DNA from: Clostridia bacterium
GTDB lineage: Bacteria > Bacillota > Clostridia > Oscillospirales > Ruminococcaceae
Length of the DNA: 16,868 nt
Assembly (NCBI GenBank): GCA_003246805.1
Contig: QKDG01000200.1
Location: forward strand, 1 to 16,868
Reading direction: 5' to 3'
The position numbers and the translations under genes are program-made. Below, piece by piece: positions 6,073-14,008 of the stretch; the stretch's first letter is position 1; each line of letters opens with the position of its first letter. The notes below the pieces were generated by a model. It was given only the letters and a program-made list of their open reading frames with translations. It was not told the DNA's origin and searched no databases.

Positions 6073-6169
6073 GTTAAAGCAATTCGTCAAGTATTGTTTT
6101 TACACTCGTTTTTTGTCTCCTTTCTTTTTTCTTTTTTGTTTTGCAGAGCTTTATGCTCTGCTTTTTTTT
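6073..6169 (+). ncRNA. Candidate small RNA of about 97 nt
   Basis: The unit runs from the start point expected from the promoter at 6038-6066 to the end of an intrinsic terminator. It contains no start codon with a ribosome site. Its middle is a pyrimidine-rich single-stranded stretch (6115-6140) that includes CTCCTTTC, complementary to the GAAAGGAG type of ribosome site used by genes here. metG has its own promoter after the terminator, so this unit need not be a metG leader. An alternative is an attenuated leader of metG; T-box landmarks were not found. No known RNA family is recognised. Confidence 0.5.
6143..6169 (+). terminator. Intrinsic terminator upstream of metG
   Basis: A perfect 7-bp GC-rich stem (GCAGAGC 6143-6149 with GCTCTGC 6155-6161) has a 5-base loop, followed by eight T's. 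Confidence 0.9.
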
Positions 6170-6187
6170 ACCCTCACCAATATATTA

Positions 6188-6216
6188 TTGATAAAATTGT
6201 AATTCTGTGATACTAT
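6188..6216 (+). promoter_or_regulatory. Likely metG promoter
   Basis: TTGATA (6188-6193), 17 bases, and TACTAT (6211-6216) are present, with a start expected near 6223. The short leader runs to the GAGGAGG site of metG. It lies downstream of the terminator at 6143-6169. Confidence 0.6.
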
Positions 6217-6261
6217 ATAATAACAAACAGCATAGTTTAATTTTTTTGAGGAGGATAAATA

Positions 6262-8190
6262 ATGTCAAAAAAACCGTTTTACATCACAACCCCTATTTAC
6301 TATCCGTCAGGCAACCCGCACATCGGCCACTGCTATACAACCCTTGCATGTGACCTCGTTGCCAGATACAAGCGAATGCAGGGCTTTGATGTAATGTTTT
6401 TGACCGGGACAGACGAACACGGCCAGAAGATAGAGAAAAAGGCAGAAGAGGCTGGTGTAACCCCTCAGAAATACGTTGACGATATTGTAGAAATTTTTAA
6501 AAAGCTTTGGGAAAGAATAGGAATAACCTACGACAGATTCATAAGAACAACTGATGATTATCATGTTGAATCTGTTCAAAAGATTTTCAAGGAGCTTTAT
6601 GACAAGGGCTTTATTTACAAATCGGAGTATGTTGGGAAATACTGCACACCGTGTGAAGCATTCTGGACAGAAAGCCAGCTTGTAAACGGCAAATGCCCTG
6701 ACTGTAACAGAGAAGTTGCAGATGCAAGGGAGGAAGCTTATTTCTTTAAGCTTTCAGCCTTTTCAGAAAAGCTTGAAAAGCTTTTGACAGAAAACGCTGA
6801 TTTCTTGCAGCCCGCAAGCCGTGTAAATGAGATGATAAATAATTTTATAAAGCCGGGGCTTGAGGATTTGTGTGTATCAAGAACAAGCTTTAAATGGGGC
6901 GTGCCTGTTGAGTTTGATGACAAGCATGTTGTTTATGTATGGATTGATGCATTGTCAAACTATATTACGGCACTTGGATATAAAAATTCAAGATATGATG
7001 ATTATTCAGAATACTGGCCTGCCGATGTTCACATGATGGCTAAGGAAATTGTCCGTTTTCATTCAATAATCTGGCCTGCAATGCTTATGGCACTTGATTT
7101 GCCGTTGCCTAAAAAGGTTTACGGGCACGGATGGATTACCTTTAACGGCGCAAAAATGGGCAAATCAACAGGAAATGTAATAGACCCGTTTATTCTGGCT
7201 GACAGATACGGCGTTGACGCACTTCGTTATCACTTGCTGCGTGAGATGCCTTTTGGCTCTGACTGTGCTTTTTCTAACGAGACAATGATAAATAGATTGA
7301 ACAGCGACCTTGCAAATGATTTGGGGAATCTTGTTTCAAGAACTGTGGCAATGGTAATCAAGTATTTTGACGGAACTTTAATAAGCGAACGTGTGGAATC
7401 AGAAGCCGACAAGGAGCTTCTAAACATGGCGGCAGCTTTAAAAGACGTTGTAGAAGAAAATTACGACAGTTTTCATTTTTCTGTTGCACTTTCAGAAATC
7501 TTCAAGGTTATTTCGAGGGCAAATAAATATATTGATGAGAACGCACCATGGGTTCTTGCAAAGGACGAAAGCAAAAAAGCAAGGCTTGCAACAGTTCTGT
7601 ATAATCTGCTTGAAGTTATTCGTGTTACAACAATACTGCTAAGCCCTGTTTTGTTTACCACAACACCAAAAATATGGGAGCAGATTGGCGCCACCAATGA
7701 TGACGTTATATGGGGAAAATCAGGCGAGCTTAATGTTCTCAGAAAAAATGTTACCGTTAAAAAGGGCGAGGTTTTATTCCCTCGTATTGATATTGATAAA
7801 GAAATCGAAGAGTTAAATGCTGTACTTGATGGTAAAAGCAACGCTCCCAAAATCGAACTTGAACCAGAAATAACTATTGATGATTTTATGAAATGTGAGC
7901 TGAGAGTGGGGCTTGTAAAATCGTGTGAGCCTGTAAAACGCTCAGAAAAGCTACTAAAATTCCAGATAGATGATGGTATGGGGGGCAGACAAATTCTTTC
8001 TGGCATTGCAAAATACTATAAGCCTGAGGATTTAATCGGCAAAAAAATAACCTTTGTTGCAAATTTAAAGCCTGCAAAGCTTTGTGGAGAAATTAGCCAG
8101 GGTATGATTTTGTCAGCAGAGATGGAAGATGGCTCAGCAAAGCTGATATTCCCTGACGAATCAGTCCCTGTGGGCTCAAAAATAAGATAA
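6262..8190 (+). CDS. metG: Methionyl-tRNA synthetase with C-terminal tRNA-binding domain
   Basis: MetRS charges tRNA-Met, including the initiator tRNA, in the cytoplasm. In this 642-residue class I enzyme the HIGH motif is at residues 20-23. A four-Cys zinc knuckle is intact (C128, C131, C145, C148). The KMSKS loop reads KMGKS (298-302), with Gly in place of the first Ser. The anticodon-binding helical domain spans roughly 340-520. From about 540 to the end lies an EMAP/Trbp111-like OB-fold (DFMKCELRVG...GRQILSGIAKYY...MILSAEM), which adds general tRNA binding and dimerisation. The length is normal for the long bacterial form. The start is an ATG 7 bases after GAGGAGGA. tatD follows, as next to metS in Bacillus, but 236 bases away. 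Confidence 0.97.
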   Translation: MSKKPFYITTPIYYPSGNPHIGHCYTTLACDLVARYKRMQGFDVMFLTGTDEHGQKIEKKAEEAGVTPQKYVDDIVEIFKKLWERIGITYDRFIRTTDDYHVESVQKIFKELYDKGFIYKSEYVGKYCTPCEAFWTESQLVNGKCPDCNREVADAREEAYFFKLSAFSEKLEKLLTENADFLQPASRVNEMINNFIKPGLEDLCVSRTSFKWGVPVEFDDKHVVYVWIDALSNYITALGYKNSRYDDYSEYWPADVHMMAKEIVRFHSIIWPAMLMALDLPLPKKVYGHGWITFNGAKMGKSTGNVIDPFILADRYGVDALRYHLLREMPFGSDCAFSNETMINRLNSDLANDLGNLVSRTVAMVIKYFDGTLISERVESEADKELLNMAAALKDVVEENYDSFHFSVALSEIFKVISRANKYIDENAPWVLAKDESKKARLATVLYNLLEVIRVTTILLSPVLFTTTPKIWEQIGATNDDVIWGKSGELNVLRKNVTVKKGEVLFPRIDIDKEIEELNAVLDGKSNAPKIELEPEITIDDFMKCELRVGLVKSCEPVKRSEKLLKFQIDDGMGGRQILSGIAKYYKPEDLIGKKITFVANLKPAKLCGEISQGMILSAEMEDGSAKLIFPDESVPVGSKIR

Positions 8191-8293
8191 AATGCTTTTT
8201 GCTTTTTCAGGTTTAAGAGTGAAGAGGTACATGGGCGAAAGCAAAACGCTTAAAACTATAATTTAAAACTTAAATTTGCCTTTTTAGCTATTT

Positions 8294-8330
8294 GAGCGAA
8301 GGGGCAAAGGGGCCGACCGCAAAGCCCCCA
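8294..8330 (+). repeat. G/C-rich hairpin repeat, copy 1
   Basis: This copy has a GCGAAGGGG lead and then a GGGGC/GCCCC stem (8309-8313 with 8324-8328) around the conserved core CGACCGCAAA. It shares this layout with two copies after tatD. No T run follows, so it is not a standard terminator. Confidence 0.7.
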
Positions 8331-8373
8331 AAAACAATCTTAATATTTTTTAAAAAAATTTATAGGCAAGCTT

Positions 8374-8398
8374 AAAGAGGCGTTTTTACGCCTCTTTT
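8374..8398 (+). terminator. Hairpin between metG and tatD, probable terminator
   Basis: A perfect 10-bp stem (8374-8383 with 8388-8397) has a TTTT loop, but the T tail is short because most T's are in the stem. It lies 29 bases before tatD. It could end metG transcripts or act in the tatD leader. Confidence 0.6.
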
Positions 8399-8426
8399 AC
8401 AATTAATATAGAATAAGGAGAGAAAA

Positions 8427-9191
8427 ATGCTGAATAATATATTTGATAGTCATTCCCACTATGATGACACAAGATTTGACGAAGACAGGGACGAGCTTTT
8501 AAATTCAATGCCAGACAAAGGAGTTTGCGGAATAATCCATGCTGCTACTGACATAAAAAGCTCATTAAATGGTATTGAATATACGAATAAATACAGTAAT
8601 TTTTATACTTCTGTCGGGATTCATCCTGAATGTGTTGAGGGGCTTACGGATGATTATATCCAACAGCTTGAAGAAATGATAAGCCAAAACAAAATAATTG
8701 CAATCGGTGAAATAGGGCTTGATTATTACTGGACTAAGGATACAAAAGAAAAACAGCTTGAAGTCTTTGAACACCAGCTTATTCTTGCACAAAAGCATAG
8801 CCTGCCAGTAATTATCCATTCAAGAGAGGCAACACAGGATAGCATGGAGCTTTTAAAAAAGTATAAGCCACAGGGTGTTGTGCATTGCTATTCAGGCTCG
8901 CACGAAACTGCAAAGGAGATAATGAGGTTAGGGATGTATATAAGCTTTACAGGAGTATTGACATTTCCCAAGTCTTTCAAAGCGCAGGAAGCACTTATGG
9001 CTGTTGAAAATGACAGGCTTTTGCTTGAAACTGACTGCCCATATATGGCACCTGTTCCGTTCAGGGGGAAGAGATGCGATTCATCAATGATTGGACATAT
9101 AGCACAAAAAATCGGAGAGCTTAAAGGAATTACAGCACAGGAAGTTCTTGATATAACAACAGAGAACACAAAAAGATTATTTAAATTATAA
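8427..9191 (+). CDS. tatD: TatD family metal-dependent DNase
   Basis: This 254-residue TIM-barrel hydrolase belongs to the TatD family, whose members show 3'-5' exonuclease or DNase activity and act in DNA repair or turnover. The metal ligands are in place: H9 and H11 in DSHSH, E95 in GEIGLDYYW, H131 in IIHSRE, H153 in VHCYSGS and D203 in ETDCPYMAP. The motif PVPFRGKRC near the C-terminus is also typical. The first motif has Ser where Thr or Ala are more common between Asp and the His residues. The start is the ATG after AAGGAGAG. metG upstream is the same neighbour as in Bacillus (metS-yabD). The last codons lie inside a 51-bp element that is repeated 138 bases downstream. Confidence 0.95.
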   Translation: MLNNIFDSHSHYDDTRFDEDRDELLNSMPDKGVCGIIHAATDIKSSLNGIEYTNKYSNFYTSVGIHPECVEGLTDDYIQQLEEMISQNKIIAIGEIGLDYYWTKDTKEKQLEVFEHQLILAQKHSLPVIIHSREATQDSMELLKKYKPQGVVHCYSGSHETAKEIMRLGMYISFTGVLTFPKSFKAQEALMAVENDRLLLETDCPYMAPVPFRGKRCDSSMIGHIAQKIGELKGITAQEVLDITTENTKRLFKL

Positions 9192-9233
9192 GTGTTTATG
9201 CGAAGGGGGTACGGGGGGCGACCGCAAAGCCCC
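9183..9233 (+). repeat. G/C-rich hairpin repeat, copy 2, overlapping the tatD stop
   Basis: These 51 bases match 9321-9371 with two differences (9213 and 9221). The element includes the last two sense codons and the stop codon of tatD. The hairpin is GGGGC/GCCCC around CGACCGCAAA, preceded by GCGAAGGGGGTAC. Confidence 0.85.
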
Positions 9234-9320
9234 TGAATAGAAATAAAACTAAGCAAGGTTTAAGGTTTGTTGCTTTTGTAGTTTGTTAGTTAATAAGTTG
9301 ATTATAAAAAACCAACAATC

Positions 9321-9371
9321 AAATTATAAGTGTTTATGCGAAGGGGGTACAGGGGGCGCCCGCAAAGCCCC
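9321..9371 (+). repeat. G/C-rich hairpin repeat, copy 3
   Basis: This is a near-identical partner of 9183-9233, starting with the same AAATTATAAG that ends tatD. Its stem is longer because seven C's close it, and a run of A's follows. It lies between the convergent tatD and MGMT-family genes, with no T run that would make it a usual terminator for either. Confidence 0.85.
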
Positions 9372-9421
9372 CCCAAAAAAATTCGACAAATATAATATTT
9401 AGGAATTAAATCTGATTACTG

Positions 9422-9742
9422 TTACTCCCCGTCCCATAAGCATTTTTCAAGATTGACTTTTGTTTGATTAACAAACTCGACACCCTCTGCCAGCAAAAGC
9501 TCTCTCTGCTCGTTTTCCCCACCAAAAGCAAACGAGGAAGATATATCGCCAAATCTGTTGACTACCCTGTGGCAAGGGATATTTTCACGGTCCGGGTTTG
9601 AATGCAACGCAAAGCCCACCACCTGCGATAAACGTGGGTTCCCTGCATAAAGTGCAATCTGCCCGTAGGTTGCAACCTTTCCTCTCGGTATTTTCTTTAC
9701 AATCTCATAAATAGTACTAAATGTGTTGCCTATGATAATCAC
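9422..9742 (-). CDS. MGMT/alkyltransferase-like protein with the reactive Cys kept
   Basis: This 106-residue protein corresponds to only the DNA-binding/active-site domain of O6-alkylguanine-DNA alkyltransferase. The helix-turn-helix region PRGKVATYGQIALYAG (19-34), the NPR loop (35-37) and the active-site motif IPCHRVV (55-61) are present, followed by FAFGG and a typical LWDGE ending. In alkyltransferase-like (ATL) proteins of this size the Cys is often Trp; here Cys57 is kept, so methyl transfer remains possible. It may repair alkylated guanine or flag lesions to excision repair. The only start is a GTG at 9742, with AAAAGG directly against it, so the exact start is uncertain; a stop lies in frame at 9767-9769. 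Confidence 0.88.
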   Translation of the reverse strand: MIIIGNTFSTIYEIVKKIPRGKVATYGQIALYAGNPRLSQVVGFALHSNPDRENIPCHRVVNRFGDISSSFAFGGENEQRELLLAEGVEFVNQTKVNLEKCLWDGE

Positions 9743-9775
9743 CTTTTCACAAATTTTTTCAGTTTTTTATTAAAT

Positions 9776-9804
9776 ATTATAGCAAATCATTCAAAATAAC
9801 AAGA
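9776..9804 (-). promoter_or_regulatory. Possible promoter of the MGMT-family gene
   Basis: A consensus TATAAT (9781-9776, minus strand) lies about 35 bases before the start. The -35 is weak: TCTTGT at 17 bases, or TTGTTA at only 15. Confidence 0.35.
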
Positions 9805-9824
9805 GAATTTTATAATTTTGTGTA

Positions 9825-9853
9825 TTTACAATAATTAGACATTGTGCTAAAAT
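9825..9853 (+). promoter_or_regulatory. Promoter of the PFOR gene
   Basis: TTTACA (9825-9830), 17 bases, and TAAAAT (9848-9853) are present, with a start expected near 9860. About 50 bases of leader run to the ATG at 9910. Confidence 0.6.
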
Positions 9854-9909
9854 AATTAAATGAGAAATAAAATAATTATTTCAATACAAACTATTTGGGA
9901 GGACTAATA

Positions 9910-12900
9910 ATGGCAAGAAAAATGAAAACTATGGATGGTAACAATGCTGCTGCCTGGGTAGCATATCCATTTACAGATGTTGCGGCAATTTATCCTATTA
10001 CCCCATCTTCAGTTATGGCTGAAGTTACAGACCAATGGGCTGCAAAAGGACAGACTAACATTTTCGGTCAACCTGTTAAGCTCGCAGAAATGCAATCAGA
10101 AGCTGGAGCTGCTGGAACAGTTCACGGTTCATTAGCTGCTGGTGCTTTAACAACCACATATACAGCATCACAAGGCTTACTCCTTATGATTCCTAATATG
10201 TACAAAATAGCTGGTGAGCTATTGCCGTGCGTTATTCATGTATCCGCTCGTGCATTGGCTTCACACGCTCTTTCTATTTTTGGCGACCATTCTGACGTTT
10301 ATGCTTGCCGCCAGACTGGCTTTGCTATGATGTGCGCAACAAACCCACAGGAAGTAATGGATTTGGGTGCTGTTGCTCATCTTTCTACAATTAAAGGCAG
10401 AGTTCCTGTTCTTCACTTCTTTGACGGTTTCAGAACTTCACACGAAATTCAGAAGATTGAAACATGGGACAATGCAACTCTTGCAAAAATGGTTGATATG
10501 GATTCAATCAATGCATTCCGTAACAGGGCTTTAAATCCTGAGCATCCTGTTCTTCGCGGAACAGCTCAGAACCCTGATATCTTCTTCCAGGCAAGAGAAT
10601 CATCAAACACATACTACAACGACTTCCCTGCTATTGTTGAAGAATACATGGGCAAGGTTAATGCAGAAATAGGAACAGACTATAAGCTGTTCAATTACTA
10701 TGGCGCACCAGATGCTGAGCATGTAATTATCGCTATGGGTTCTGTTTGTGATACTATTGAAGAGACAATTGATTATCTTAACAATAACGGTGCAAAGGTT
10801 GGTCTTGTTAAGGTTCGTCTATACAGACCATTTGTTGCAGAAAAATTAGTTGAGGCTATTCCTGATTCTGTTAAGCAGATTTCTGTTATTGACAGAACAA
10901 AAGAGCCTGGCTCATTGGGCGAGCCTTTGTATCTTGACGTTGTTGCTTCATTAAAGGATACAAAGTTCCACAACACACCTATTTTCAGCGGAAGATACGG
11001 ACTTGGCTCAAAAGATACAACACCTGCACAGGTAGTTGCTGTATTTAATAACACAGAAAAGAAGAAGTTTACAGTTGGTATCAACGACGATGTTACAAAT
11101 CTTTCATTGCCAGTTGGCGAAAACCCACACACAGCAAAAGAAGGAACAACAGCTTGTAAGTTCTGGGGGCTTGGAGCTGACGGTACAGTTGGTGCAAACA
11201 AAAACTCAATCAAAATTATCGGTGACCACACAAACATGTATGCTCAGGCATATTTCTCATACGATTCAAAGAAATCAGGCGGTGTAACTGTTTCTCACCT
11301 AAGATTCGGTAAGTCACCAATCAAATCAACATACCTTGTAAACATGGCTGACTTTGTTGCCTGCCATAACGAATCATATATCGACAAATATGACATGGTT
11401 TCTGACATTAAGCCAGGCGGAACATTCCTGTTAAACTGCCAGTGGAATATGGAGGAGCTTGAAAGCCATCTTCCTGGCCAGGTTAAGAGATACATCGCAA
11501 AGAACAATGTTAAGTTCTATACAATAAACGGTGTTCAGATTGGTAAGGATATCGGACTTGGAAACAGAATAAACACTGTTTTACAATCAGCTTTCTTTAA
11601 ATTAGCTAACATTATCCCAATTGAGGATGCTATAAAGTATATGAAGGACGCAGCTACTGCTTCTTATTCAAAGAAGGGTGAAGCTATCGTTAAGATGAAC
11701 CATGATGCTATCGATGCCGGCTGCAATGGCTTGGTAGAAATTAAGGTTCCTGCTGAATGGGCTAACGCTACTGATACTGAAATGGGTATGGCTAAGGTTA
11801 GCGGCGATAACAAGGCTCTTGTTGATTTCGTTAACAACATCCAGATTCCTGTAAATGCACAGGCTGGTGACAAGCTTCCTGTTTCAACATTTGTTGACAT
11901 GGCTGACGGTACCTTCCCACAAGGCTCTTCTGCTTATGAAAAACGTGGTATAGCTGTTGATATTCCATGCTGGGAAAAGGACAACTGTATTCAGTGTAAC
12001 TTCTGTGCATATGTATGCCCACACGCTGTAATCCGCCCAGTTATAATGACAGATGCTGAGCTTGCTGCTGCTCCTGCTATTGCCAAGGATAAGGCTATCC
12101 CTTGCACAGGTATGGCTGGATATCATTTCATGATGACAGTATCAGCTTTGGACTGCACAGGCTGTGGCTCTTGTATAAATGTATGCCCTGGCAAAAAAGG
12201 AAACAAAGCTCTTGCTTATATGCCTCTTGAAACTCAGCTTGCAGAACAGGAGCTATTCAATTATGCTCAGTCACTTGCTGAAAAGCCTGAGGTTGCAGAA
12301 AAGTTTAAAGAAACAACAGTAAAAGGCTCACAGTTCAAACAGCCATTGCTTGAATTCTCTGGTGCTTGTGCTGGTTGTGGTGAAACACCATATGCTAAGC
12401 TTGTAACACAGCTGTTTGGTGACAGAATGTATATTGCAAACGCAACAGGATGTTCATCAATCTGGGGTGGTTCTGCTCCTTCAACTCCATACACAATAAA
12501 TAAAGAGGGTAAAGGTCCTGCTTGGGCAAACTCATTATTTGAAGACAATGCTGAATATGGCTACGGAATGTTCCTTGCACAGTCAACATTAAGGCAGAGA
12601 GCAGTTGCTAAGGTTTTAGAGCTTCAGAAGAAAGCTGAAAAGCCGGAAGTTAAGTCAGCTATTGAAAATTATCTTTCAACAATGACACTTGGAAACGAAA
12701 ACAAGGTAGCTACAAAAGCACTTGTTTCAGCTCTTGAAGCTTGTGATTGTGATGAATGCAAGGCTATTCTTGCAGACAAGGATTTCTTGAACAAGAAGTC
12801 AATGTGGGTATTTGGTGGAGACGGCTGGGCTTACGACATCGGATTCTCAGGGCTTGACCACGTTATTGCTTCTGGTGAAGATGTAAATATATTTGTATTC

Positions 12901-13455
12901 GATACTGAGGTTTACTCAAACACAGGCGGACAATCTTCAAAGGCTACACCAACAGGTGCTATTGCTCAGTTTGCTGCTGCTGGTAAGGAAGTTAAGAAGA
13001 AAGACCTTGCAGGAATCGCAATGAGCTACGGCTATGTATATGTTGCACAAATTGCACAGGGTGCTGACTATAATCAGTGTATCAAAGCTATTACAGAAGC
13101 TGAAAGCTATAATGGCCCATCAGTTATCATCGCTTACGCTCCATGTATCAACCATGGTATTAAGGGCGGAATGAGCCAGGCACAGACAGAAGAAAAGAAA
13201 GCTGTTGCTGCTGGATACTGGCATTTGTTCAGATTTGACCCAAGACTATCAGCTGAGGGCAAGAATCCGTTCCAGCTTGACAGTAAAGCACCAACAGACA
13301 GCTACAAGGACTTCATAATGAGTGAGGTTCGTTACAGCGCTCTTGCCAGGTCAAATCCAGAAAGAGCAGACAAACTGTTTGACAGTGCTGTTAGCACAGC
13401 TGCTAAAAAGTATGATTATCTGCTTCGCCTTTCAAAGCTTTATGATGTTGAATAA
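9910..13455 (+). CDS. nifJ: Pyruvate:ferredoxin (flavodoxin) oxidoreductase
   Basis: PFOR decarboxylates pyruvate to acetyl-CoA and CO2 and passes two electrons to ferredoxin. It is a central step of anaerobic energy metabolism. This is the single-chain, homodimeric type, with 1181 residues. Residues known to bind substrate in the Desulfovibrio africanus enzyme fall at the same positions here: T31 (in YPITPSS), E64 and R114. Two ferredoxin-type clusters follow: C693, C696, C699, C703 and C749, C752, C755, C759. The proximal cluster ligands C820, C823, C848 and C1079 are all present. The thiamine diphosphate site includes GGDGWAYD (969-976). The start is the ATG at 9910 behind GGGAGGA; a TTG five codons earlier falls before that site. 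Its own promoter and a strong terminator make it a single-gene unit. Confidence 0.98.
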   Translation: MARKMKTMDGNNAAAWVAYPFTDVAAIYPITPSSVMAEVTDQWAAKGQTNIFGQPVKLAEMQSEAGAAGTVHGSLAAGALTTTYTASQGLLLMIPNMYKIAGELLPCVIHVSARALASHALSIFGDHSDVYACRQTGFAMMCATNPQEVMDLGAVAHLSTIKGRVPVLHFFDGFRTSHEIQKIETWDNATLAKMVDMDSINAFRNRALNPEHPVLRGTAQNPDIFFQARESSNTYYNDFPAIVEEYMGKVNAEIGTDYKLFNYYGAPDAEHVIIAMGSVCDTIEETIDYLNNNGAKVGLVKVRLYRPFVAEKLVEAIPDSVKQISVIDRTKEPGSLGEPLYLDVVASLKDTKFHNTPIFSGRYGLGSKDTTPAQVVAVFNNTEKKKFTVGINDDVTNLSLPVGENPHTAKEGTTACKFWGLGADGTVGANKNSIKIIGDHTNMYAQAYFSYDSKKSGGVTVSHLRFGKSPIKSTYLVNMADFVACHNESYIDKYDMVSDIKPGGTFLLNCQWNMEELESHLPGQVKRYIAKNNVKFYTINGVQIGKDIGLGNRINTVLQSAFFKLANIIPIEDAIKYMKDAATASYSKKGEAIVKMNHDAIDAGCNGLVEIKVPAEWANATDTEMGMAKVSGDNKALVDFVNNIQIPVNAQAGDKLPVSTFVDMADGTFPQGSSAYEKRGIAVDIPCWEKDNCIQCNFCAYVCPHAVIRPVIMTDAELAAAPAIAKDKAIPCTGMAGYHFMMTVSALDCTGCGSCINVCPGKKGNKALAYMPLETQLAEQELFNYAQSLAEKPEVAEKFKETTVKGSQFKQPLLEFSGACAGCGETPYAKLVTQLFGDRMYIANATGCSSIWGGSAPSTPYTINKEGKGPAWANSLFEDNAEYGYGMFLAQSTLRQRAVAKVLELQKKAEKPEVKSAIENYLSTMTLGNENKVATKALVSALEACDCDECKAILADKDFLNKKSMWVFGGDGWAYDIGFSGLDHVIASGEDVNIFVFDTEVYSNTGGQSSKATPTGAIAQFAAAGKEVKKKDLAGIAMSYGYVYVAQIAQGADYNQCIKAITEAESYNGPSVIIAYAPCINHGIKGGMSQAQTEEKKAVAAGYWHLFRFDPRLSAEGKNPFQLDSKAPTDSYKDFIMSEVRYSALARSNPERADKLFDSAVSTAAKKYDYLLRLSKLYDVE

Positions 13456-13477
13456 TATAGTTTAACAATCAACAATA

Positions 13478-13512
13478 AACGCCTCCGGGATATCCGGGGG
13501 CGTTATTATTTT
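13478..13512 (+). terminator. Intrinsic terminator after PFOR
   Basis: An 11-pair stem (13478-13488 with 13494-13504) includes one T.G pair and has a 5-base loop, followed by ATTATTATTTTT. Confidence 0.88.
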
Positions 13513-13522
13513 TACACAATCG

Positions 13523-13554
13523 AAAAAACGCCCACCTAAAAAGGTGAGCGTTTT
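13523..13554 (-). terminator. Intrinsic terminator after rplL
   Basis: The stem pairs 13525-13537 with 13542-13554 around a 4-base loop. The one imperfect pair (13532/13547) is C.A on the plus strand but G.U in minus-strand RNA. Six U's follow in the minus direction. It closes the ribosomal cluster. Confidence 0.9.
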
Positions 13555-13573
13555 AAAATTCTCTTTAAAAGAA

Positions 13574-13945
13574 TTACTTGATTTCAACAGTTGCGCCAGC
13601 AGCCTCAAGCTTAGCTTTAAGGTCTTCTGCTTCTGCCTTAGAAACGCCTTCTTTAACAGCCTTTGGAGCGCCTTCAACAAGCTCTTTTGATTCTTTAAGG
13701 CCAAGTCCACAAATGTCCTTAACAGCCTTGATAACGTTCATCTTAGCATCACCGAATGAAGCAAGGATAACGTCAAACTCTGTCTTTTCCTCAGCAGCAA
13801 CAGCAGCTCCGCCAGCAGCAGGAGCAGCAGCAACAGCAGCTGTTACACCGAATTCTTCCTGGATTGCCTCAACAAGTTCAGCAAGCTCAAGTACAGTTAA
13901 AGCCTTAACGTCTTCAACAAATTTTAATATCTTTTCTGAAGCCAT
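13574..13945 (-). CDS. rplL: Ribosomal protein bL12 (L7/L12)
   Basis: This is the 123-residue stalk protein of the large subunit; dimers bind L10 and recruit translation GTPases. The N-terminal dimerisation helices (about 1-33) are followed by an Ala/Gly-rich hinge ([16 protein letters not shown]) and then the conserved globular domain (about 55-123) with the [24 protein letters not shown] signature. Length is normal. The ATG follows AAAGGAG. It lies 63 bases after rplJ with no terminator between, so the two share the promoter at 14683-14711. A terminator follows, and rpoB is not downstream. Confidence 0.98.
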   Translation of the reverse strand: MASEKILKFVEDVKALTVLELAELVEAIQEEFGVTAAVAAAPAAGGAAVAAEEKTEFDVILASFGDAKMNVIKAVKDICGLGLKESKELVEGAPKAVKEGVSKAEAEDLKAKLEAAGATVEIK

Positions 13946-14008
13946 GATAATTATTCTCCTTTAAAATTAAATTGCTCTTATAGAGCGAAAATGTTTGTTT
14001 GCATAAAA

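Noticed and set aside
5974..6210. 78-residue open frame on the plus strand upstream of metG
   Set aside because: It runs through the promoter at 6038-6066 and the terminator at 6143-6169. It has no ribosome site and a composition dictated by T runs.
6073..6261. T-box leader for metG
   Set aside because: The conserved T-box sequence (GGUGGNACCGCG type) and a specifier stem were not found. The transcript before the terminator is too short.
7473..8006. 177-residue minus-strand frame inside metG
   Set aside because: It is a Ser-rich shadow of metG with no start signals.
8197..8237. TTTTGCTTT / AAAGCAAAA pairing after metG as a terminator
   Set aside because: The loop is over 20 bases, the stem is AT-rich and no T run follows.
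9213..9371. G/C-rich hairpins after tatD as terminators
   Set aside because: The stems are strong, but A's or mixed sequence follow instead of T's in both directions. They are reported as repeats.
13578..13964. Long plus-strand frame opposite rplL
   Set aside because: It is a low-complexity Ala/Ser product, the mirror of the Ala-rich codons of rplL. The same applies to the frame opposite rplA (14775-15302).
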